Of a stretch of 64,000 nt of DNA, positions 8,317-16,482 are shown in pieces (within the stretch, counting starts at the first letter, position 1; every line of letters starts with the position of its first letter). Source of the DNA: Candidatus Accumulibacter proximus (GTDB taxonomy: Bacteria > Pseudomonadota > Gammaproteobacteria > Burkholderiales > Rhodocyclaceae); contig JADJMH010000005.1 in assembly GCA_016709675.1 (NCBI GenBank), forward strand, positions 372,001 to 436,000, written 5' to 3'. A model generated the notes under the pieces. It searched no databases, had not been told where the DNA came from, and was given only the letters and a program-made list of their open reading frames with translations. Both the position numbers and the translations under genes were made by a program.

Positions 8317-9939
8317 GTGCCCGCAGCCCAGGTGATTCTCGGTCGCGTCGAGCTGCGCGGCAGTCGGGCAAACGTCGCACGTGGGCGGGCCTCGCTGCTC
8401 GCGGCGCTCGATAGTGCGCCGTGGCCGCAGGTCGGCGCGGACCGGCTGGTGTTCATTCGCCGCCTGAGTCTGCGCGGTACGCCGCACGATATCGCCTGGC
8501 GCGCGGCTGCCGCGACGCGCCAACTGGCCGAGCGGTCGATCAACGGCTGGCTGCCGGCGGCCGACGAGGCACCGGCGGTTCATTTCGCCTCGCGCGCGGC
8601 ACGACGGGCCTGCCTGCTGGTCGACCTGCTCGCCGGCCGAGCCGGGGAACGCTGGTTCTGGCGTCGCGAACGGCGGCTGACGACGCTACCGATCGGCCAG
8701 GCGATGGCCCAAGTGCTTACCGAGGAGCCGTTGCTCGCCGCGGAGATCATCGCCATCGTCGAGCGCACGCCGTTCGCCGAGACGTTCTGGCGGCGGCTCG
8801 ACAACGCTGCCGCGGGACGGGTCGCCGCCGGTATCGGCAGCGCCGGCGGATGGGTGCTGCCGGTCGCTTCGCTGGCCCCCGGCGACCTTGCTCCGACACC
8901 GGCACTGCGCCAGGCGGTCGCGCAGGCGCCAGCGTCATGGCGCTGCCTGGCCGGGCGAGACGCCGCTGAAGCGTCGCTGCAACTGGCGGCGCTTCTTCTC
9001 GCCTGGCAGCGTTTTCCGGCGCTGCTCGGCACGCCGCAGGGCGGGCGCGGGCTCGCCGTGCTGGCGCAACTGATCGCCGGCACCGAACAGCCGTACGGCA
9101 GTGGCGGCGCAGCGGCGACGCCGCGCGCGACCGCCGGCGACGATTCGCCGGCGGCCAGCCGCCACGCCGCGCCCGGCAAGAGCGTAGCGCCGCCCATCGT
9201 CGGGCCCGGCGTAGCGCGCATCGGGCCGCAAGCGGTGGGCGCTCAGCCGGCGATGGCCGATGTTCCGGTACGCCCGGCCGAGGCGGCAGCGTCGGCAGCG
9301 CCATCGCCGGGCGACGACGTGACGCGCCGCCCGACGGTCGCGTCGTCGCCTTCGCCGGCCGCCCCCGGCGCTGCGGCGACGCCACGCACGCCCGCCGTCC
9401 GGCGCGAACAACTTTCCGGCGATTCGCCGCTGGACGCTGCCGCCGCCGTCGAGGACAGCTTCCTGACAACGCGCGGTGGTCTCTTCTATCTGCTCAATTT
9501 TCTTGCCCTCGCCTCGGTGCAGACCAGGCTGAACGAGCGCTCGCTGCCCGCCTGCGGCTGGCGCTGGCTGGCGCGTCTCGGCTACCGCCTCGGCCTCACT
9601 CCCGACCCCCCGCTCGGCCGCTTCCTGGCCGCCGAGATCGGCGTCGACGACGAGTCTGATCTCGCGACCCTGCCGCCGCTACCCGACGAAACCGCCTTGC
9701 TGCACGCTGGCCTGGCGCGCTACGGCGCGCTTTTCGGCGAAGCGGAACGTTTTTCCCTGGCTGCGCGCGTCGTCGTGACGTGCAGCCACGTCGATGTCCA
9801 TTTCCGTCTGGCAGACGTCAGCCTGCCGGTCCGTCGTGCCGGACTCGATGTCAATCCTGGCTGGCTGCCGTGGCTTGGCCGCGTCGTCAGCTTCCATTAC
9901 GGCCGCCGCCGGCAGCCGCCACCGGGCTTCCCGCCATGA
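8317..9939 (+). CDS. Uncharacterised eCIS-operon protein with proline/alanine linker
   Basis: It starts with GTG at 8317, ten bases after the previous stop, and encodes 540 residues. Two globular parts (about 1-250 and 375-540) are joined by a low-complexity Ala/Pro/Gly linker of ~120 residues. The C-terminal part contains GGLFYLLNFL and ends with an SHVDVHFRLADVSLPVRRAG-type segment and DVNPGWLPWLGRVVSFHYG. This ending is one I associate with conserved hypothetical proteins next to the ATPase in eCIS and tail-like clusters. The stop overlaps the ATPase start (ATGA), so the two are translationally coupled. Function unknown; a partner of the ATPase is a reasonable inference. Confidence 0.7.
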   Translation: MPAAQVILGRVELRGSRANVARGRASLLAALDSAPWPQVGADRLVFIRRLSLRGTPHDIAWRAAAATRQLAERSINGWLPAADEAPAVHFASRAARRACLLVDLLAGRAGERWFWRRERRLTTLPIGQAMAQVLTEEPLLAAEIIAIVERTPFAETFWRRLDNAAAGRVAAGIGSAGGWVLPVASLAPGDLAPTPALRQAVAQAPASWRCLAGRDAAEASLQLAALLLAWQRFPALLGTPQGGRGLAVLAQLIAGTEQPYGSGGAAATPRATAGDDSPAASRHAAPGKSVAPPIVGPGVARIGPQAVGAQPAMADVPVRPAEAAASAAPSPGDDVTRRPTVASSPSPAAPGAAATPRTPAVRREQLSGDSPLDAAAAVEDSFLTTRGGLFYLLNFLALASVQTRLNERSLPACGWRWLARLGYRLGLTPDPPLGRFLAAEIGVDDESDLATLPPLPDETALLHAGLARYGALFGEAERFSLAARVVVTCSHVDVHFRLADVSLPVRRAGLDVNPGWLPWLGRVVSFHYGRRRQPPPGFPP

Positions 9940-11912
9940 ACGCGCCCGACACGCCGGCAGCGGTCGCCGTACCGGCGCTCAATCGGGCTTTTGTCTGCGC
10001 AGGTCTCGCGCGCTTTGCCGGCGAGCACCTCGGCGTGCCGTCAGCGCTGTTCGAGCGCCTGGCCGGCGACGGCGAACTGTACGCACTGCTCGGTCAGCCG
10101 CGCGGCGACTGGCTCGCCGCCTGCCGCGAGCTGGCGCAGCGCGCGCCGCAGTTGCCCGGTCCATGTGGCCGCATCCTGCACGACTTTCGCCTGCAGTTGC
10201 ATGAGTGGTTCGCATTCGCCCTCGCCGGCGAGGCCGAGGCAAGCCACCTCGTCAACCTGGCGCTGGCTGAACTGCAGGCGCCGGCAGACAACACGCGGCC
10301 GAGCCTGCACCTGCTGGCAGCGCTCAGCCAGGCGCTTTTTGCCATAGCGCTGCCGCCGCTGAGCTGGGCCAACCATCCGCTCATCCGGGCGCAGCTGGCG
10401 CGCATCGTCGGCGACGACGCGCTGCCGCTCGCCAACCTGCATGTTTCCCCACGCTTGTGGGCCCTGTGTTGCGGCGATCGCCAGGTCTGGCGCGAATTGC
10501 ACGCCGTGGCGAGCGATCCGGTGATCGCCCTGCCTGCCGTTCTCGACGGGCAGATAGCGGCGATTGTTCACACCCTGCGCCAGGGCGGTATCCCGGTCAT
10601 CGTCGTGCGCGGCTCGCGTCCGGCCGGTTTCGCGCTCGCCGCGCGGCTGGCTGCCGGAGCCGGCCTGCTCGCTGTCGACAGCGACGCCGGTGAATGGAAC
10701 CGTCGGCCGCTGCTCGCCGCTGCCTGCCGCTACGCCGGCTGGCTGCCCGTTCTGCCGGTCGCGCTTGGGCCGGGCGAAAGCTTCTCGCTGGTGGCGGCCG
10801 CGCAGGGCCAGACGCCGATCGTCGTGCTGGCCGGAGTCGACGGTACGGTGGACGTCGCCGATGCGCTAGAGATCGTCATCCCGCCGCTTGCCCGCGACGA
10901 ACGCCGGCACGCCTGGCAGCGTGCGCTCGGGCCTGACGCCTCGCCGACGCTGGCCGACTGTGCGCACCTCGACGGCGCAACGATCGCCGCGCTGGCCGGA
11001 CGAATTCGCCGCGCCGCGGCGGGCGGCGACGAGGCGCCCGGCGTGCGGCATCTGCGCCAGGCGCGCGTCGGCTTCGCCGCCGAGCGTCTGCGCCTGCTCG
11101 CCCAGCCGGTCGACCGTGAGGTCGGCGCCGACGGACTCGTCCTGCCGCCTGCGACAGCGCGACAGTTCGACCAGTTGATCCGCCGCTGCCGCATGCGCGA
11201 GCGCCTGTGGACGGGCCTCGGCCCAAGCCTGGCGGCACCGACGGCGGGGGTGCGCGCCCTGTTCGCCGGCGAAAGCGGTTCCGGCAAGACGCTCGCCGCG
11301 TGCCGTCTGGCGAGCCGGCTCGGCGCGCCGCTCTACCGCGTCGACCTGGCAGCGGTGATTAACAAGTACGTCGGCGAAACCGAGAAGAATCTCGGCCGCC
11401 TGCTCGACGAAGCCGCCGCGCTCGACGCCATCCTGCTCATGGACGAAGCCGACGCCCTGTTCGGCCGACGCAGCGAAGGCAAGGAGACCGGCGAGCGCTA
11501 CGCCAACATGATGACCAACTTCCTGCTGACGCGCATTGAAAGCCATCCGGGAATCGTCGTCCTCACGACGAACGCGCGTAACCGCCTCGACGCCGCCTTC
11601 ACGCGACGTTTCGACGCGATCATCGAATTCCCCCTGCCCGGCGTCGAGGAGCGCTACCGCCTGTGGCTGTCGCATCTCGGCGCCCGCTCGCCGGGTGACG
11701 ACGACTGTCGTCTGCTCGCCAGTTACAGCGACCTGCCGGGCGGCCACATCCGCAACGCCGTCCTGCACGCCGCCGCGCTCAGCGAACGACCGCCCGACCA
11801 GCCGGTCGAACTCGTGCTGCTCGTCGCGGCGCTGGCCGACGAGTACCACAAGCTTGGTCGCACGCCGCCGCCGCAACTCGGGCAGCTCGCGGCAAGAGGA
11901 ACCGGAGGATAG
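9936..11912 (+). CDS. AAA+ ATPase of the contractile injection system
   Basis: The start at 9936 (MNAPDTPAAV) overlaps the stop of the preceding gene; the frame upstream lies within that gene. The 658-residue protein has an unrecognised N-terminal half and a C-terminal AAA+ module. Walker A is GESGSGKT at residues 445-452. Walker B is LLMDEAD around D503-E504. A sensor-1 type VLTTN and a TRRFD segment with candidate arginine fingers follow. Such ATPases (Afp15/PVC15-like) are standard in eCIS loci, where they are thought to help terminate or assemble the particle. It lies between the structural genes and the eCIS-core gene, its usual place. The ATPase fold is certain; the assembly role is family knowledge. 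Confidence 0.9.
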   Translation: MNAPDTPAAVAVPALNRAFVCAGLARFAGEHLGVPSALFERLAGDGELYALLGQPRGDWLAACRELAQRAPQLPGPCGRILHDFRLQLHEWFAFALAGEAEASHLVNLALAELQAPADNTRPSLHLLAALSQALFAIALPPLSWANHPLIRAQLARIVGDDALPLANLHVSPRLWALCCGDRQVWRELHAVASDPVIALPAVLDGQIAAIVHTLRQGGIPVIVVRGSRPAGFALAARLAAGAGLLAVDSDAGEWNRRPLLAAACRYAGWLPVLPVALGPGESFSLVAAAQGQTPIVVLAGVDGTVDVADALEIVIPPLARDERRHAWQRALGPDASPTLADCAHLDGATIAALAGRIRRAAAGGDEAPGVRHLRQARVGFAAERLRLLAQPVDREVGADGLVLPPATARQFDQLIRRCRMRERLWTGLGPSLAAPTAGVRALFAGESGSGKTLAACRLASRLGAPLYRVDLAAVINKYVGETEKNLGRLLDEAAALDAILLMDEADALFGRRSEGKETGERYANMMTNFLLTRIESHPGIVVLTTNARNRLDAAFTRRFDAIIEFPLPGVEERYRLWLSHLGARSPGDDDCRLLASYSDLPGGHIRNAVLHAAALSERPPDQPVELVLLVAALADEYHKLGRTPPPQLGQLAARGTGG

Positions 11913-11914
11913 CC

Positions 11915-14900
11915 ATGGCCGCCGTCACCCAGAGCCGTCGTTCGGCGCTTGCCCGCGCGCCGGCCGGCAAGCCGCAAGAAAACAAGATCGTCAAACGCGC
12001 TCCGGCGAACGGCAAGGCGCCGGCCTACCTGCAGGCGAAACTGGCGATGAGCAGCCCCGGTGACGCTTCGGAGCAGGAAGCCGAACGCGTCGCCAAACAG
12101 GTCGCGCGCAGCCCGCGCGGCGCTGCCGCGCGGGCTGTCAAGGCGGGCGCACTGGCTACCCCCGCGAGCCCGTCTGCTCCAACCCGGCAGGCGACCGCAG
12201 CAGCACCGGCCGTCCAGCGCGCCAGCGTGGCGCCCGGCGTGGAGCCGCCGGTGCGCGAAGTGATCCTGCCGGTTCCCGCCGCACAGCAAATACAACGCGC
12301 GTCCGCGGCTCCCGGCGTCGAAGAAACCCCCGTACAGCGTGCCAGCGTACTGCGAGCTGCCGACGAGCCGTCGGCGGTAAGCGCATCGGCGGTGGGCGAG
12401 GCGACCGAGCAGCGCATCGAGGCTCGCCGCGGCGGCGGCAGCCCGCTGTCCGAACAGCTACGGGCAGAGATGGAAGGACGCTTCGCCAGGGACTTCGCCG
12501 ACGTTCGCGTGCACACCGACAGCGAAGCGCAGGGGCTGTGCGCGGAAACTGGCGCGCGTGCCTTCACGGTGGGCAACGACATCTTCTTCGCGCCGGGCGA
12601 GTTCGACCCGGCGAGCGACGGCGGACGCGAACTGCTGGCGCACGAGCTGACGCACGTCGTCCAGCAGGAGCACACGGCGCGCCGCCTGCAGCGCAACGGG
12701 ACGCCGCCGCCCGCTTCCAGCGGTGGGGCGGCGGCCCCGGCCACGGGCAGCGGGGCAACCGACTTCGCCCTTTCCGACGGTACGCTGCTCGATCGTGTAC
12801 CGCGCCGCTACCCGGGCAGCGATACCGACCGCAAGCGACTCCAGTTGCCGGAAGTCAGCCTGCCGACGTTCAAGGAGCGCAACAGCAGCCGCTTCCCGAA
12901 CGTCCTCGCACTGCGTCCCGGTGGGCGTGGTGTGACGCGGCAGGGCGAGTTCTGGCGCGAATCGGTGCGCAGTTCGGTCAGTCGCCTGCTCGAAGCGAAG
13001 AAGGACACGGCGCGAATCAGCGGCGGCTACCACCGCGACAGCGACACCTACTTCTTGCGCGCGCGGCGCAACCCCGAGTTCGTCCTGTTCGGCACGTCCG
13101 AGCAGATTCTGGAAGCCAACATGGTTCCCTTCTGGGACGAAAACGGTCGCCCCTCGTCGTACCAGATTGACCACGTCGTCGAGGACCAGCTCGTCAATCC
13201 GGACGACACGTCGTACGGTGGGCTGTCATCAGCCGATCGCGCGTCCAACTTCGAGCTGCTCGATGCCAGCGCCAATGGATCTTCGGGAACGCGCCTGAAC
13301 GCCGAGATCGATCGCCGCCTGCGCCGGGCGGTCAGCCTCTTCGCCAGCGAGTACCCCGGCGAGCGACCGCTACAGTTCGAGGCGCTGCGCCGCTGGGGCG
13401 CCTACTACGTCAACTTCCTCAGCCACCCCTTCGACCTCGGCGGCACCGGCGGCAATCCGCAAAACTTCTGGTCGCACCGTTCGATCCTGCGTGGCGAGGC
13501 GCTCAACGTCCTCGATCCGATGACCGGCGATCAGATGCGCCGCCTCAACCGTGAGGACGAACCGGTCGTCTTCACCTCGACGCAGGGCGGCGTTCCGCGC
13601 TACGTCCGCCAGTCGGCCCTGCCGATCCGCAACTGGCTGCCGCGCGTAAACCTGACCGGCATCGAGATCACGCCCAACCCGGCGACGGCGGAAACCGCCG
13701 GCTGGCTGACCGTCAGCGCCTACGGCGCCGAAGACGCGCGCGCCGGCGCCGTCGCTGCCACTTACCCCGAAATGCGCTGGCGTCTCAGGCCCGTCCCGGG
13801 CATGTACGGCGGCGCGATCGACGCCGAGTACATCAAGGAAAACTACTTCGGCGCGCGCAGCAGCCTGCAGTTGCCAGGTCTCAGCCCGATCTCTTTCGAC
13901 AGCCTGAGCCTCAGCGAGCGCGGCCTGCGCGCCGAAGGCCGCGTCCTGCCGACGGTGCCTTTCGTCGGCAACGCCGATATCCGGATTCTCGTCACCGGTG
14001 CAGAGATCCAGTTGCGCAAGACGTTTCAGGGCAGCGAACTCACGCTGCCGCCGCCTTTCGCGCTGAAGGACACGTCGCTGGCGATTTTCTTCAGCTCCGA
14101 ACGCGGCCTCGGCGTCGAAGGCCGCGCCGACTTCGAGGTCAGCCGGCTCGGCCAGGGTTACCTCGAAGCGGCGGCGACGACCGGCCGCGGCTTCGAACTG
14201 GCCGGCGGCTTCGATTTCGACAGCCAGCTCTTCGACCGCGCGGGCATCGAAATGTGGTATCGCGACGAACAGTTCGGCGCCGCCGGCGATCTCGCCATCA
14301 CCTCGCCGAACAAGATCCGCGGCATCCACGCCGCCAGTCTGCACATCGATTACCAGGCCGGTCGCTTCAACGCCAGCGGCAGTGTCGACCCCGACATCCC
14401 CGGCGTCCAGCAGGCCGGCCTGCGGGTCGAGTACTCGGAAGCGGAAGGCCTGCTGATCGGCGGCAACCTGCGCCTGTCGGCCAACCCGGCGATCCGCTCC
14501 GGGTCGATCGACGTGACCGTGCGCAAACTAGAAGACACCTGGCGCGTCGCCGCCACCGGCACGGCGCAGCCGGCGATTCCCGGCCTCAACTCCGACCTCG
14601 CGGTCAGTTATGACGACGGTGCCTTCAACGCCGCTTTCCGCGGCACTTTCCAACGCGGCATGCTGTCCGGCACGGTCGAGGCCGGTGCGACCAACCGCAC
14701 GCTCGACGGCAGTGGCCAGCCGACCGGCCCGGCCGCGCCCGACGCAACGATCATCGTCTATGGCAGCGGCTCGGCGACGCTGCAGATTGCTCCCTGGCTG
14801 CAGGGAACCGCCGGTATCCGCTTTGCGCCGAACGGCGAAGTCACGGTCTCGGGCGAAATCGGCCTGCCGGCCTCGCTGCAGATCTTCCCGCGGCGCGAAA

Positions 14901-15526
14901 TCCGCCGCACGCTGCTCGACATGGCGACGCAAATCCCATTCTTCCCCGGCATCGTCGCCGAAGTCGGCGGCAACCTCAGCGCCCAGGCTGGCATCGGGCC
15001 CGGTGCGCTCGACCAGTTGCGGATCGGCATCGAGTACAACCCGGCGCACGAAGAGAACACCCACATCACCGGCGACGCCCGTTTTAACGTTCCCGCCGAC
15101 GCCGGCGTTCGCCTCGGCGCGCGCGCCGGCATCGGCCTTGGCATCACCGGCGCCAGCGCCACCGGCGGCCTCGAACTTGGCGGCACGCTCGGCATCGCCG
15201 GCGCCGCGGAGGCTGGTGTGCATATCGACTGGATGCCGGCACGCGGTCTGCAGGTCGACGCCGAAGGCTACCTGCACGCCGAACCGCGCTTCAGGTTCGA
15301 CGTCTCCGGCTACGTCAGCGTCCGCGCGCTCGGCTTCAGCGTCTACGACAACCGCTGGGAACTCGCCGCCTACGAACTCGGCTCCAACCTCCGCCTGGGC
15401 GTCCGTTTCCCCATCCACTATCGGCAAGGCCAGCCCTTCGACGTTTCGCTAGACGACGTGCAGTTCGAGGTGCCGGACATCGACCCGATGCAGCTCGTGC
15501 GCGATCTCGGCGACCGGATTTTCTGA
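11915..15526 (+). CDS. eCIS core domain (DUF4157) protein with HELTH motif, HNH-like segment and long beta-rich tail
   Basis: The 1203-residue protein starts two bases after the ATPase stop, with ggagg before the ATG. Residues ~46-64 (SSPGDASEQEAERVAKQ) are the charged N-terminal signature usual in DUF4157 proteins. A Pro/Ala linker holds three QRASxAP-type repeats. Residues ~175-252 form the eCIS core domain, with RFARDFADVRVHTD and the zinc-protease motif HELTH at 243-247. Residues ~415-460 contain YQIDHVVEDQL, then N445 and N454 with SSG, resembling an HNH-type nuclease core. From ~560 to the end it is beta-rich with repeating glycine-bounded strands. DUF4157 proteins are known markers of eCIS loci and often carry toxin-like parts. 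I infer a secreted cargo or effector; the nuclease reading is tentative. Confidence 0.85.
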   Translation: MAAVTQSRRSALARAPAGKPQENKIVKRAPANGKAPAYLQAKLAMSSPGDASEQEAERVAKQVARSPRGAAARAVKAGALATPASPSAPTRQATAAAPAVQRASVAPGVEPPVREVILPVPAAQQIQRASAAPGVEETPVQRASVLRAADEPSAVSASAVGEATEQRIEARRGGGSPLSEQLRAEMEGRFARDFADVRVHTDSEAQGLCAETGARAFTVGNDIFFAPGEFDPASDGGRELLAHELTHVVQQEHTARRLQRNGTPPPASSGGAAAPATGSGATDFALSDGTLLDRVPRRYPGSDTDRKRLQLPEVSLPTFKERNSSRFPNVLALRPGGRGVTRQGEFWRESVRSSVSRLLEAKKDTARISGGYHRDSDTYFLRARRNPEFVLFGTSEQILEANMVPFWDENGRPSSYQIDHVVEDQLVNPDDTSYGGLSSADRASNFELLDASANGSSGTRLNAEIDRRLRRAVSLFASEYPGERPLQFEALRRWGAYYVNFLSHPFDLGGTGGNPQNFWSHRSILRGEALNVLDPMTGDQMRRLNREDEPVVFTSTQGGVPRYVRQSALPIRNWLPRVNLTGIEITPNPATAETAGWLTVSAYGAEDARAGAVAATYPEMRWRLRPVPGMYGGAIDAEYIKENYFGARSSLQLPGLSPISFDSLSLSERGLRAEGRVLPTVPFVGNADIRILVTGAEIQLRKTFQGSELTLPPPFALKDTSLAIFFSSERGLGVEGRADFEVSRLGQGYLEAAATTGRGFELAGGFDFDSQLFDRAGIEMWYRDEQFGAAGDLAITSPNKIRGIHAASLHIDYQAGRFNASGSVDPDIPGVQQAGLRVEYSEAEGLLIGGNLRLSANPAIRSGSIDVTVRKLEDTWRVAATGTAQPAIPGLNSDLAVSYDDGAFNAAFRGTFQRGMLSGTVEAGATNRTLDGSGQPTGPAAPDATIIVYGSGSATLQIAPWLQGTAGIRFAPNGEVTVSGEIGLPASLQIFPRREIRRTLLDMATQIPFFPGIVAEVGGNLSAQAGIGPGALDQLRIGIEYNPAHEENTHITGDARFNVPADAGVRLGARAGIGLGITGASATGGLELGGTLGIAGAAEAGVHIDWMPARGLQVDAEGYLHAEPRFRFDVSGYVSVRALGFSVYDNRWELAAYELGSNLRLGVRFPIHYRQGQPFDVSLDDVQFEVPDIDPMQLVRDLGDRIF

Positions 15527-15649
15527 ACGGTCGGGGCAAACGCGCCACCGCGTGCCGCTTCCCCGCGGCCCAGCGGGCAGCCGTAAGTCGAGGCGGACGA
15601 AGCGCTCGCCAATGAAGCTTAGCCCGCCGCCGTTCGCGACAACCAAACT

Positions 15650-16066
15650 CTACGGCTCGCCGACAATGGTGGCAATCGCCCGGCGGTCACGGCGGGGACC
15701 GTCGAACTCACAGAAAAAGACGTTCTGCCAGCGAGAGAGGCCAAGACGGCCGTCAATCACAGGAATACACACGGACGGACCGACCAGCCCCGCCTTGAGA
15801 TGAGCGTCGCCGTTGCCGTCCTGCTGGTCGTGCAGCCATACACCCCGTGGAATCAGCTTCCTGAGCAAGGACACCACGTCGGTCTGAACAGATTCATCCC
15901 AGTTCTCCTGAATCATCATCGCCGCCGTCGCGCCTTGCGCATAGACGCAGACTAGACCATTGACTACACCGCTCGCCCGGACGGCCTCACGCACGCGGGC
16001 GGTGACGTCGATCAGTTGTTCGCGTTCTCCGGTGATCAATTCCAGTTGGTGGTGCGTAACATTCAT
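15650..16066 (-). CDS. YjbQ/UPF0047 family protein (secondary thiamine-phosphate synthase type)
   Basis: The ATG at 16066 (MNVTHHQLEL) gives 138 residues, the usual length of this family; an upstream start at 16096 would add an atypical tail. Diagnostic segments are ITGEREQLIDVT, NGLVCVYAQGATAAMMIQEN (the family has H-T in place of Y-A..Q in many members), NGDAHLKAGLVGPSVCIPV and WQNVFFCEFDGPR. E. coli YjbQ can replace thiamine phosphate synthase at high expression; the real role is unclear. Substitution at the usually conserved HxT position is a small oddity. The gene converges with the eCIS core gene and is not part of that operon. Confidence 0.85.
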   Translation of the reverse strand: MNVTHHQLELITGEREQLIDVTARVREAVRASGVVNGLVCVYAQGATAAMMIQENWDESVQTDVVSLLRKLIPRGVWLHDQQDGNGDAHLKAGLVGPSVCIPVIDGRLGLSRWQNVFFCEFDGPRRDRRAIATIVGEP

Positions 16067-16482
16067 GGGTCTATTGCTCGTGGCGCCGGGGGACAACTCG
16101 CTCGGAGCATGACCGGCTCTGCCTTAGGCGATTTCCAGAGATAGAGGTACCGATAAACGACAGCCGTCATCCCCGCGAAAGCGGGGATCCACCGTTTGGC
16201 CCGATGTAGGACAGAGCCTGGACTGGATTCCCGCTTGCGCGGGAATGACGGAACTCCTGGACGGTTTGGGATGGCAATCCATGGAATTCGCCTTAAGTAT
16301 CGCACACAACAATACAGCGAAATGAGGAAACCACCCAAGGACCGTGGCGAACCTGACCCCGGGGCCATGTTCGCGATTGACGTTCCCTAGTTGAGGTTCC
16401 TACACTTGCCGACACCGGTGGATCTCCTAACGTCTTTCGACTTGGGATCAACGGATCACCACAAGCGGAGGCAAGGTTTTCC
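16067..16482. other. Intergenic region between divergent genes
   Basis: About 416 bp between the leftward YjbQ gene and the rightward hypothetical protein. It holds the inverted-repeat element described at 16166-16249 and presumably both promoters. No convincing gene is seen; short open frames across the repeat give the familiar spurious peptide PAQAGIQ...RFRGDD. Confidence 0.6.
16166..16249. repeat. REP-like intergenic repeat pair (inverted)
   Basis: Two 26-bp arms in opposite orientation: GTCATCCCCGCGAAAGCGGG at 16166 onward and its near-complement TTCCCGCTTGCGCGGGAATG near 16228. Each arm is itself a stem-loop (CCCCGC..GCGGGG and CCCGC..GCGGG). This is the widespread proteobacterial dispersed palindrome whose translation reads VIPAQAGIQ / RFRGDD. 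Expected in many copies elsewhere in the genome. Confidence 0.8.
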
